64,000 bases of DNA. Origin: Clostridiales bacterium. Lineage in GTDB: Bacteria > Bacillota > Clostridia > Lachnospirales > Lachnospiraceae. Numbering within the stretch: position 1 is the first letter of the stretch; each line of letters opens with the position of its first letter. The stretch spans positions 1 to 64,000 of the forward strand of contig DUNO01000020.1 of the NCBI GenBank assembly GCA_012839295.1, read 5' to 3'. A model generated the notes under the pieces. It was given only the letters and a program-made list of their open reading frames with translations, was not told where the DNA came from and searched no databases. Made by a program: the position numbers and the translations under genes. Positions 27,154 through 35,064 of this stretch are shown in pieces.

Positions 27154-28656
27154 ATGGAAAAAACAGATAGCATTGTATTGCGTATGCAGGGGATAAGTAA
27201 ACGCTTTGCAGCAATCCAGGCACTTGATAATGTTCATTTTGAATTAAAAAAAGGAGAGGTTCATGCACTTTTGGGTGAAAACGGTGCAGGGAAATCTACA
27301 TTTTTAAATATCATGTCAGGAGCATATAAACAAGATGCAGGAACAATAGAAATTGACAATGAGGAAGTAGAATTTAAAAATCCGTATGCTGCAAAGCAGC
27401 ATGGCATTGCAAAAGTTCATCAAGAGCTACAGTTAATTCCAGAGATGACAGTTGCCCAGAATATATTTCTGGGCAACGAGCCCACCAATCAATTTGGAGC
27501 GGTTGACTTCAAGCTTATGGAAGAAAAAGCAGATGAAATGCTAAAAAAACTGGAAGCGGATTTTCCCAGCAGGACAATTACAAAAAAACTAAGCACGGCA
27601 CAGATGCAGATGGTTGAGATAGCAAAAGCATTATTATTTAATTTTAATGTGCTGGCCCTGGACGAGCCGACGGCAAGCTTAACTACGAGAGAAATTAAAC
27701 AGTTATTTAGAATGGTCCAAAAGCTAAAGGAACAGGGAAAAGCTATCATATATATTTCCCACAGACTGGAGGAGATATTTGAAATCTGTGACAGGGCGAC
27801 AGTATTTCGGGATGGAAAATATGTGGATACGGTAAATGTCGCCGACATTACAAAAGACGACCTGGTAAGAATGATGGTAGGACGTGATATCTCCAATGAA
27901 TTTTTTAATAAACAAACAAAAATGACGAACGAGGTCGTACTTGAGGTACAAAATCTTTCAAATGGAACAAATTATAAGGATATTTCCCTGCAGCTGCACA
28001 AGGGAGAAATACTGGGATTATCCGGCTTAGTGGGAGCCGGGAGGACAGAATTAGTCAGGGCAATATTTGGAGCCGATAAATTTAGGCAGGGAAAGGTTTT
28101 TGTGAATGGGAAGGAAAAAAGGATCAGATGTCCGAAGGATGCCATTAGAGCAGGAATTATGCTTATTCCGGAGGATAGAAAATTGCAGGGATTTGTAGGC
28201 ACCTTAACTAATTCAGCCAATGTTGCCATGAGCAATCTGGATAAATATACACACATAGGTGTGATTAATTATAAGAAATTAAAAGAAAAAGTTTCAGAGA
28301 TTACGGACATATTGGATGTACATCCAAAAAATAACGATATTCTGACCGGGAGATTAAGCGGAGGGAACCAGCAGAAAATAGTTGTAGCAAAAGCATTAAA
28401 TATTGAACCGGAAATACTAATTCTTGATGAGCCGACAAGAGGAATTGACGTTAATGCAAAGCGTGAAATCCACCAACTGATTAAAAACCTTGCGAATTCG
28501 GGTAAATCCATCATAGTGATTTCTTCGGAGCTGCCAGAAATACTATGTTTGAGTGACAGAGTCATCATTATGTATGAGGGGAAAATAACGGGAGAAATTC
28601 AAGGAAAAGAAGCAACCGAGAATGATATTATGAAATATGCAATGGGAGGAAATTAG
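27154..28656 (+). CDS. sugar ABC transporter ATPase, duplicated (RbsA-like)
   Basis: A 500-aa tandem ABC ATPase. The first domain has Walker A LLGENGAGKSTF (about 39-50), signature-like LSTAQMQMVEIAKAL and Walker B LALDEPTASL. The second has the family-typical altered Walker A (GLVGAGRTEL), intact LSGGNQQKIVVAKAL and LILDEPTRGIDV. It energises uptake with the permease at 28658. The ribosome site AAGGTGGG precedes the ATG. It is separated from the permease ATG by one base. Confidence 0.95.
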   Translation: MEKTDSIVLRMQGISKRFAAIQALDNVHFELKKGEVHALLGENGAGKSTFLNIMSGAYKQDAGTIEIDNEEVEFKNPYAAKQHGIAKVHQELQLIPEMTVAQNIFLGNEPTNQFGAVDFKLMEEKADEMLKKLEADFPSRTITKKLSTAQMQMVEIAKALLFNFNVLALDEPTASLTTREIKQLFRMVQKLKEQGKAIIYISHRLEEIFEICDRATVFRDGKYVDTVNVADITKDDLVRMMVGRDISNEFFNKQTKMTNEVVLEVQNLSNGTNYKDISLQLHKGEILGLSGLVGAGRTELVRAIFGADKFRQGKVFVNGKEKRIRCPKDAIRAGIMLIPEDRKLQGFVGTLTNSANVAMSNLDKYTHIGVINYKKLKEKVSEITDILDVHPKNNDILTGRLSGGNQQKIVVAKALNIEPEILILDEPTRGIDVNAKREIHQLIKNLANSGKSIIVISSELPEILCLSDRVIIMYEGKITGEIQGKEATENDIMKYAMGGN

Positions 28657-28657
28657 T

Positions 28658-29608
28658 ATGCAGACAAAAGGAATTAGTATTTTAAAAAACGATAATATAA
28701 CAAGGAAAATAGGAATTATTGCGAGCTTATTTCTCCTGTCCGTCGTATTTACCTGCTTTACCTCAAAGTTTTTGACCGGGGCTAACATCATGAATATATT
28801 GCAGCAATCTACTATTAATGGCTGCGTTGCATTAGGAATGACATTGGTAATAATTACGGGAGGGATTGATTTATCCGTAGGTTCCATGATGGCTCTTAGC
28901 GGCATGGTTATGGCGATGCTGATGACGGCCGGGGTACCGGCTCTTCCGGCAGTATTACTGGGAGTTATTTTAGCAGTTGTCTTGGGAATGATAAATGGGT
29001 TTCTTATCTCAGTATTAAAATTGCAGCCATTTCTAGTAACCCTGGGAACCATGAGCGCATACCGGGGACTTACATTAATTATATCAAACGGATTGCCTGT
29101 CCGGGGATTTTCCTCAGCCTATACAAATTTTATGAATTCTTTAAATGGGATTTTTCCTGTTCCCGTGATTCTATTGCTGGTTTTTACCATAATTATTTTC
29201 CTGGTTATTAAGTATTCAAAATATGGGCAGTACATATTTGCAATTGGAGGAAATGAAGAAGCCACCAGACTATCCGGAATTAATACGAATTATATAAAGA
29301 TCATAACTTATGCTTTAAGCGGCTTTGCCTGTGCTTTATCTGCAATCATCTTCCTGGGCAGACTTGCTGCGGCAGATCCACAGGCAGGTAATTCCTATGA
29401 AATGAATGCGATTGCGGCAGCTGCCATTGGAGGTGCCAGCCTGGCAGGAGGAAAGGGAAGTATTGTCGGAACCATGATTGGCGTCCTGATTTTACAGACG
29501 CTGAACAATGGCTTAACCTTACTTAATGTGCAATCCTTTTATCAGACATTTGCAATTGGATTAATTATAATCATTGCTACAATTATTGACCGGTATTCAT
29601 CAAAATAG
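28658..29608 (+). CDS. sugar ABC transporter permease (RbsC-like)
   Basis: A polytopic membrane protein of 316 aa. It has the RbsC motif GMTLVIITGGIDLSVGSMMALSG in the first third, GGNEEATRLSGIN in the cytoplasmic loop and AAAAIGGASLAGGKGSIVGT near the end. I place the start at ATG 28658, behind GGGAGG; the in-frame ATG at 28637 lies within the ATPase gene. This operon has a single permease, so the pore should be a homodimer, unlike the other two transporters of the window. Confidence 0.93.
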   Translation: MQTKGISILKNDNITRKIGIIASLFLLSVVFTCFTSKFLTGANIMNILQQSTINGCVALGMTLVIITGGIDLSVGSMMALSGMVMAMLMTAGVPALPAVLLGVILAVVLGMINGFLISVLKLQPFLVTLGTMSAYRGLTLIISNGLPVRGFSSAYTNFMNSLNGIFPVPVILLLVFTIIIFLVIKYSKYGQYIFAIGGNEEATRLSGINTNYIKIITYALSGFACALSAIIFLGRLAAADPQAGNSYEMNAIAAAAIGGASLAGGKGSIVGTMIGVLILQTLNNGLTLLNVQSFYQTFAIGLIIIIATIIDRYSSK

Positions 29609-29625
29609 ATAGGAAGAGATGAGCG

Positions 29626-30438
29626 ATGGAACATTTAGAAAAAAAGGCGCAGGAAATAAGAAAAAATTTATTGAATATGATTTATGAAGGACAGGCGGGG
29701 CATATGGGAGGCTCCTTGTCCTCCACTGATATTTTGGTGGCACTTTATTATGACATCATGAGGATTGACCCTAAAAATCCAAAGTGGGAAAACAGGGACA
29801 GGTTTATATTAAGTAAAGGCCACTGTGTGGAGGGGTTACTGTGTATTTTAGCCGACAGGGGATATTTTGATAAGAGTATTCTGCATACCTATAGCCAATA
29901 TCAATCAATATTAATCGGACATCCGAATAATAAGGTGCCGGGAATGGAAGTGTGTTCCGGGGCATTGGGACACGGGCTATCAATTGCGGCCGGAATTGCA
30001 CTGGGAGCAAAACGCAAGAAGATGGATATCAGAAGCTTTGTCCTTATGGGGGATGGCGAGCAGGCAGAAGGCAGTATATGGGAGGCAGCAATGGCAGCAA
30101 GCAATTATAAGCTGGATAACCTGTTTGCATATATTGACCGTAACCAGCTGCAAATTAGCGGAACAACAGAGGCTGTAATGAAGTTAGGGGATTTAAGGGC
30201 AAAATATGAGGCTTTTGGCTGGGATGTTTCTGAAATAGACGGTAATAATATGCAGCAGATCATTGCCAATTTCTATGAAGCAGAGAAGAATAAGGGAAAA
30301 CCCCACTTGATTATTGCAAATACAATAAAAGGTAAGGGTGTATCTTTTATGGAAAATAACGTGAAATGGCATCATGGAGTTCCAACAAAAGAACAGCTTA
30401 ATGAAGCGTTACAAGAGCTGGGAGGAGTTAGATCATGA
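29626..30438 (+). CDS. transketolase, N-terminal (ThDP pyrophosphate) subunit
   Basis: The first half of a split transketolase, 270 aa. It carries the ThDP-binding motif GDGEQAEGSIWEAAMAA (about 144-160), the conserved His-rich SKGHCVEGLL and CSGALGHGLSIAAG segments. It overlaps the C-terminal subunit gene by ATGA. In the LacI-controlled operon it would cleave a two-carbon unit from the phosphorylated ketose made by the isomerase and kinase. Split transketolases occur both as housekeeping enzymes and as dedicated catabolic enzymes; the operon points to the latter. Confidence 0.93.
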   Translation: MEHLEKKAQEIRKNLLNMIYEGQAGHMGGSLSSTDILVALYYDIMRIDPKNPKWENRDRFILSKGHCVEGLLCILADRGYFDKSILHTYSQYQSILIGHPNNKVPGMEVCSGALGHGLSIAAGIALGAKRKKMDIRSFVLMGDGEQAEGSIWEAAMAASNYKLDNLFAYIDRNQLQISGTTEAVMKLGDLRAKYEAFGWDVSEIDGNNMQQIIANFYEAEKNKGKPHLIIANTIKGKGVSFMENNVKWHHGVPTKEQLNEALQELGGVRS

Positions 30439-31364
30439 GCATTCCTTGTAGAAAAGTATTTTCTGAAACAATTTTAGAAGAAGCAAAGAAAGATGCCTCG
30501 ATCATGGTTTTGTGTACGGATTCAAGAGGTTCCGTAATGATTGGGGATTTTGCTGATGAACTGCCGGAGCAATTTGTCGAAGTTGGAATAGCAGAGCAAA
30601 ACAGTATCGGAATAGCAGCCGGCTTGGCTAATATCGGGTTTAAACCATATGTGTGTGGGCCGGCATGCTTTTTGTCCATGCGGTCCGCAGAGCAAATAAA
30701 AGTAGATCTGGCATATTCCCATTCCAATGTGAAGGTAATCGCAATAAGCGGTGGGGTCAGCTATGGTGCGTTAGGAGCAACACATCATTCATTGCAGGAC
30801 ATTGCATTGTTAAATGCTATTCCGGATATAAAAATAATTCTCCCAAGTGACAATTATCAAACAATAATGTTAACGAAGGAGCTTTTAAAAGAGGAAGGCC
30901 CGGTTTATCTCCGAATGGGCAGGGGTGCTGTCCCGGATATATACCAGGAAGGTGATAGTTTTCAAATAGGTAAGGCGAACGTTTTAATGGAAGGAGAAGA
31001 TATCGGTATCATAGGAGCAGGGGAGACCGTGTATTATTGCCTGGAAGCCGGAAGAAAGCTAAAATCCGGGGGCATTCATGCAACTGTGGCAGATCTGCAT
31101 ACAATAAAGCCAATCGATAAGGATACATTGCATAGCATCACAAGAAAGGTAAAAAAACTTATTGTTGTTGAAGAACATAGTATCAACGGGGGATTGGGCA
31201 GTATAATATCTTCCCTGTATTCAGAAGATACGGCGGTAACCGTAAGAAAGCTGGCGCTGCCAGATACCAATATGGTAACAGGGAGCAGCAATGAGATTTT
31301 CAAACACTATGGCTTGTCCGTAGACAATATTATTAAAAATGTAAAAGAATTACTTAAGAAATAG
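30435..31364 (+). CDS. transketolase, C-terminal (pyrimidine-binding) subunit
   Basis: The second half of the split transketolase, 309 aa, with pyrimidine-binding and C-terminal domains. The catalytic Glu that activates ThDP lies in FVEVGIAEQNSIGIAAGLA (about 47-65). The C-terminal domain has VEEHSINGGLGS near 240. Its ATG overlaps the stop codon of the N-terminal subunit gene, so the two are made in equal amounts. The FGGY kinase gene starts 11 bases after its stop. Confidence 0.93.
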   Translation: MSIPCRKVFSETILEEAKKDASIMVLCTDSRGSVMIGDFADELPEQFVEVGIAEQNSIGIAAGLANIGFKPYVCGPACFLSMRSAEQIKVDLAYSHSNVKVIAISGGVSYGALGATHHSLQDIALLNAIPDIKIILPSDNYQTIMLTKELLKEEGPVYLRMGRGAVPDIYQEGDSFQIGKANVLMEGEDIGIIGAGETVYYCLEAGRKLKSGGIHATVADLHTIKPIDKDTLHSITRKVKKLIVVEEHSINGGLGSIISSLYSEDTAVTVRKLALPDTNMVTGSSNEIFKHYGLSVDNIIKNVKELLKK

Positions 31365-31375
31365 GAGGAAATACC

Positions 31376-32833
31376 TTGCAATATATTCTGAGTATTGATC
31401 AAAGCACATCTGGTACCAAGGCATTACTAATTGATCATGAAGGAAAAATAATTTCAAAATTAGTAAAAAACCATGCACAGTATTATCCTCATAAGGATTG
31501 GATTGAACATGATGCAAATGAAATATGGAGAAATACCACAGCATTGATTTTTCGTACAATCTTTGATAACAATTTATCCAGCGAAGATATAAGCTCCATC
31601 ACGATTACCAACCAAAGAGAAACAACCGTGCTTTGGGATCGGGAAACAGGAGAACCGGTATATAATGCTGTTGTATGGCAATGCCAAAGGGGAACACAGA
31701 TTTGCCGGGAATTAAAAGAATACGGCGAAATGGTAAAAGAGAAAACCGGCATGGCTTTAAGTCCGTATTATCCGGCGGCAAAGCTGTCCTGGATGCTGGA
31801 GAATATTGCAGGGCTGCGGGAGCGTGCAGAAAATGGGGAAATATGCTTTGGAACGATAGACAGTTATTTGATTTACCGTTTAACAGGACAAAAAGAGCAT
31901 GCTACGGATATTTCCAATGCATCCAGGACACAATTGTTTAATATAAGAACATTGCAGTGGGATGAAGAATTGCTCGGGATATTTAAAATTCCAAAACAAA
32001 TTCTGCCCCAGGTGTTGCCCTCCGATGGGGATTTTGGATATACGGATGAAAGTACCGGTATTGGGGGAATCCCTATTTCGGCAGTTATGGGCGATTCTCA
32101 TGCAGCACTCTTTGGGCATCAATGCCTGGAACGGGGAATGGCAAAGGTTACCTTTGGAACGGGATCTTCCATTATGTGCAATATCGGAGAAAAATACATG
32201 AAGGCGCCGAAAGGCATTTCACTTTCCATTGCCTGGGAATTTGATGATAAGGTCAATTATGTTTTTGAAGGCAATGTCACTTGCTCCGGAGATACCTTAA
32301 ATTGGCTGATTAATGAGATGCAGCTGGTGAGGGATGTCGATGAAATAGAACAACTCGCCGGAAGTGTAGATAGTGCCGGCGGTGTCTATCTTGTTCCTGC
32401 CTTTTCGGGTTTAGGAGCCCCATATTTTGTAAATGGGGTAAAGGGTGTAATTGTCGGCCTGGGGCGCTCCAGCAGTAAAGTACAGATCGTGAGGGCAGCG
32501 ATTGAATCGCTGGTTTATCAAACCGTTGACGTAATGGAAGCGATACAGAAAAAATGTGGGGTTTTAAAGCTGTATGCAAGCGGAGGCCCGACGGTAAATA
32601 AAGTAATGATGCAGCTATTAGCTGACTATCTGGGACAGGATGTGTATGCGACAGAGGAAAAGGAGCTTTCTGGACTGGGAGTAGCTTATATGGGAGGTTT
32701 GAAAACGGGATATTTCAATGCTTTGCCAAAGGACGACAGTAATTTTATATTTCAGGTAAAGGATAATCCATATAAAGAAGCGGCTTTAATTGGGTGGAAG
32801 AAGGCAGTCCAAAAGGTATTGAATTTTAATTGA
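31376..32833 (+). CDS. FGGY-family carbohydrate kinase (glycerol kinase-like)
   Basis: An ATP-dependent kinase of 485 aa. The N-terminal phosphate-binding loop is SIDQSTSGTKALLID; SSITITNQRETTVLWDRETG and NAVVWQCQRG resemble glycerol kinase. The C-terminal half has FGTGSSIMCNIG, VPAFSGLGAPY and ASGGPTVNKVMMQLLADYL. The start is TTG, behind AGGAGG. Given an upstream isomerase and a transketolase, it probably phosphorylates the terminal hydroxymethyl of a ketose. Glycerol itself is unlikely, because no glycerol facilitator or glycerol-phosphate dehydrogenase is present. Confidence 0.9.
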   Translation: MQYILSIDQSTSGTKALLIDHEGKIISKLVKNHAQYYPHKDWIEHDANEIWRNTTALIFRTIFDNNLSSEDISSITITNQRETTVLWDRETGEPVYNAVVWQCQRGTQICRELKEYGEMVKEKTGMALSPYYPAAKLSWMLENIAGLRERAENGEICFGTIDSYLIYRLTGQKEHATDISNASRTQLFNIRTLQWDEELLGIFKIPKQILPQVLPSDGDFGYTDESTGIGGIPISAVMGDSHAALFGHQCLERGMAKVTFGTGSSIMCNIGEKYMKAPKGISLSIAWEFDDKVNYVFEGNVTCSGDTLNWLINEMQLVRDVDEIEQLAGSVDSAGGVYLVPAFSGLGAPYFVNGVKGVIVGLGRSSSKVQIVRAAIESLVYQTVDVMEAIQKKCGVLKLYASGGPTVNKVMMQLLADYLGQDVYATEEKELSGLGVAYMGGLKTGYFNALPKDDSNFIFQVKDNPYKEAALIGWKKAVQKVLNFN

Positions 32834-32850
32834 TGCATGCCGTAATAGAG

Positions 32851-32898
32851 CAAATAAGCAAAGCAGAGGGATAACATTCTGCTTTGCTTATTTGTTTA
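32851..32898 (+). terminator. terminator of the sugar operon
   Basis: A perfect 17-bp stem, 32851-32867 pairing with 32879-32895 (AAGCAAAGCAGA / TCTGCTTTGCTT core), followed by a T-rich stretch. Confidence 0.88.
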
Positions 32899-32928
32899 TA
32901 TATGGTTTATATATTTACAAGAATTAAA

Positions 32929-32952
32929 AACTTTTTCATTCCACGTCACGTC
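32929..32952 (+). promoter_or_regulatory. possible ECF-type autopromoter
   Basis: AAC (32929-32931) and CGTC (32949-32952) are 17 bases apart, in the style of ECF sigma promoters, about 70 bases before the sigma gene. It is a short match, so weak evidence. Confidence 0.35.
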
Positions 32953-33020
32953 TTAGTGTTAGAATTGAATCAAGAAAATCGATTTTCATCAATCAGAAAC
33001 AGATACAAAGGAGCAGGAAT

Positions 33021-33515
33021 ATGGGCAGAATCAATAATTATGACTATCTGGTTAATTTTATCATAAATCAGCGGGAATCATTTTACCGCCTGGCATACAG
33101 CTATGTGCGTAACAAGGAGGATGCCCTTGATATTATTCAGGAGTCCATCTGTAAAGCACTATCGAAGGCAAAAGGCCTGGAGAGCCAGGAGGCGGTAAAG
33201 TCCTGGTTTTACCGGATCGTAGTAAATACTTCCCTGGATTTCCTGAGAAAGAATAAGCGTTATGTCTATGTGGAAGATGAGGTTCTTGAGGCTGTTTCTC
33301 CATCCGCGGAGGATCAGTACGAGGATATTGATCTGAGGGCTGCCATCGAGAAGCTTCCCACACTGAATAAAACAGTAATTATGCTGCGTTATTATGAGGA
33401 CATGAAAATAGAAGATATAGCGCGCATCATGAATGAGAATGTCAACACTACAAAAACCAGGTTATATTCTTCCCTAAAGAAGCTAAGGATTACCCTGGAC
33501 AAAGCAGATGACTGA
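33021..33515 (+). CDS. ECF RNA polymerase sigma factor (SigV-like)
   Basis: A 164-aa ECF sigma factor. Region 2 has FYRLAYSYVRNKEDALDIIQESICKAL and VKSWFYRIVVNTSLDFLRKN. Region 4 has LRYYEDMKIEDIARIMNENVNTTKTRLYSSLKKL. The next gene encodes an RsiV-like anti-sigma protein, so the pair probably forms a cell-envelope stress response; SigV of Bacillus subtilis and CsfV of clostridia respond to lysozyme (family knowledge). The match of this pair to lysozyme resistance is inference. Confidence 0.92.
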   Translation: MGRINNYDYLVNFIINQRESFYRLAYSYVRNKEDALDIIQESICKALSKAKGLESQEAVKSWFYRIVVNTSLDFLRKNKRYVYVEDEVLEAVSPSAEDQYEDIDLRAAIEKLPTLNKTVIMLRYYEDMKIEDIARIMNENVNTTKTRLYSSLKKLRITLDKADD

Positions 33516-33657
33516 TGAAGGCCTGGACGGTATATTCTGGCTGGGGCACAAAATCATATGTAAGACATTTCAATCCTGTGATTAGTCAAATTACAATAAA
33601 GTGGAAAATAACCATTTTTAAGAGACAATTATTTAAATTATGAAGGAGAGAACAAGA

Positions 33658-34530
33658 ATGAATGAAATGAAACAGTTAGCGAATGAATATAAAAGCGTGG
33701 AGATCCCGGAGGAGCTGGAGTTTATCGTAAGGCAGACAGTTGCCAGAAGGGGGAAAGCGTTGAAAAGAATCAGGGGTTTAAAGAAAACGGCGGTTGGAGC
33801 CGCAGCAGCCCTGGTACTTTTTGTCGGCACAGTTAATGTCAGCCCCGGTGTTGCCAATGCGATGTCCGAGGTTCCCGTGCTTGGTACCCTGGTAGGGCTT
33901 GTGACGGTCCGGACCTTAAGCTATGAGGATGGGCACCGTGAGGCAGAGGTGCAGGTTCCCCAGGTAGAAGGGCTTGGGAATAAGGAGCTCCAGGATGCTT
34001 TAAATGAGAAGTATCTGGAGCAGAACACAAAGCTGTATGAGGATTTTATGAAGGAGATCGGTGATAGTGAATTAACACAGGCAAATCTTGCCTTATATAC
34101 CGATTACAAAATCAAGTATCAGACAGCAGACTTTATGGTTGTACAGGGAACCAAGCTGGAGATAGCAGCCTCAGGGGCGGAGTCAGTGGCCTATGATAAT
34201 ATTGACCTCAAAAACCAGATGATCGTATCCCTGCCCAGCCTGTTTAAGGATGACAGCTATATAGACATCATCAGTAAGAATATCCTGGAGCAAATGAAGG
34301 AAAAGACAAATCCGGATGAGGGCATCATGTTTTTCCTTGCAGAGAACGGTGATATTGATGGCTTCGAGAAAATCAAGGCAGACCAAAGCTTTTACATTAA
34401 TGAGGCCGGTAAGCTGGTCATTTCCTTTGATGAGTATGAGGTTGCCCCTGGGTTCATGGGAGTCGTAGAATTTGAGATTCCGACCGAGGTGGTTCAGGAT
34501 ATACTGGTCAGCAACACCTATGTGAAATAA
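33658..34530 (+). CDS. RsiV-like anti-sigma factor (DUF3298)
   Basis: A membrane protein of 290 aa. The cytoplasmic N-terminal 40 residues would hold the sigma factor. One transmembrane helix follows (AVGAAAALVLFVGTVNV, about 45-61), then an extracellular domain with DUF4179/DUF3298 features (alternating strands, SFDEYEVAPGFMG near 265). The ATG at 33658 has AAGGAG upstream; the ATG at 33640 is in frame but lies before that site. It lies 142 bases after the sigma gene. In RsiV homologues the extracellular domain binds lysozyme, leading to cleavage and sigma release. Confidence 0.85.
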   Translation: MNEMKQLANEYKSVEIPEELEFIVRQTVARRGKALKRIRGLKKTAVGAAAALVLFVGTVNVSPGVANAMSEVPVLGTLVGLVTVRTLSYEDGHREAEVQVPQVEGLGNKELQDALNEKYLEQNTKLYEDFMKEIGDSELTQANLALYTDYKIKYQTADFMVVQGTKLEIAASGAESVAYDNIDLKNQMIVSLPSLFKDDSYIDIISKNILEQMKEKTNPDEGIMFFLAENGDIDGFEKIKADQSFYINEAGKLVISFDEYEVAPGFMGVVEFEIPTEVVQDILVSNTYVK

Positions 34531-34553
34531 CTGTTTTGTAACAAAAGCGACAG

Positions 34554-34561
34554 GAGCAAGT
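34554..34561. repeat. target-site duplication, left copy
   Basis: GAGCAAGT, repeated exactly at 36818-36825 on the other side of the element. Eight bases is the duplication length of IS66-family insertions. Confidence 0.9.
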
Positions 34562-34623
34562 GTTACTGTTCACTCCCTCAGATTCAGCATTTAGGAAAAG
34601 TGACGAAATTTATTTTTTTATAT

Positions 34624-34782
34624 TGTGGATAAAACGAATGAAGCAAGGTAATCGCAGTGACGGTTTCCTTGCTTCTTCTTTTTGATAACAGATTATCCAC
34701 GAAAATAGGCTGTAAGGGCTGATATTGTTGATTGCGCTAACATTTGTGTTGCTTTTTTATATATGAATTTACAGTTATCCAC
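34624..34782. other. three DnaA-box-like sites in the left end of the IS
   Basis: TGTGGATAA (34624-34632, a perfect box in reverse), TTATCCACG (34693-34701) and TTATCCACC (34775-34783). They lie between the terminal repeat and the first frame. A hairpin, AAGCAAGG / CCTTGCTT, lies between the first two (about 34642-34675). Confidence 0.6.
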
Positions 34783-34868
34783 CGTCAAATTGCCCACATG
34801 AGAACATCGGTGAATTCGCTTTTTTCAAGAGTTTCTGATATACTGTCTTCTGAAAGCGAGGATTTATT

Positions 34869-35045
34869 ATGAAGCAGAATGTTGAAAATGAAATCGCTAT
34901 TCGCGATAAGCTTATTGACGGCCTTGAGCGTGAAGGCAGGATAAAAGATGAGCTCATCCAGTCACAGAAAGAGATGATCCGGATACTGGAAGACCATAAT
35001 GCTGAATTAGCGAAGCTAATAGAAAACATGATATTACCCCAATGA
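34869..35045 (+). CDS. small coiled-coil ORF of the IS66-family element
   Basis: A 58-codon frame, ATG at 34869 behind GCGAGG, ending at TGA 35043-35045, 19 bases before the transposase ATG. The product is wholly helical and charged (IRDKLIDGLEREGRIKDE; EELAKLIEN-like end). It could be an accessory transposition factor or a regulatory peptide. I do not recognise a family. Confidence 0.55.
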   Translation: MKQNVENEIAIRDKLIDGLEREGRIKDELIQSQKEMIRILEDHNAELAKLIENMILPQ

Positions 35046-35064
35046 TGACAGAGAGGCTGACTAC

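Noticed and set aside
33600-34900. A CRISPR array or other regularly spaced repeat
   Set aside because: No regularly spaced direct repeats were seen here or elsewhere in the window by eye.
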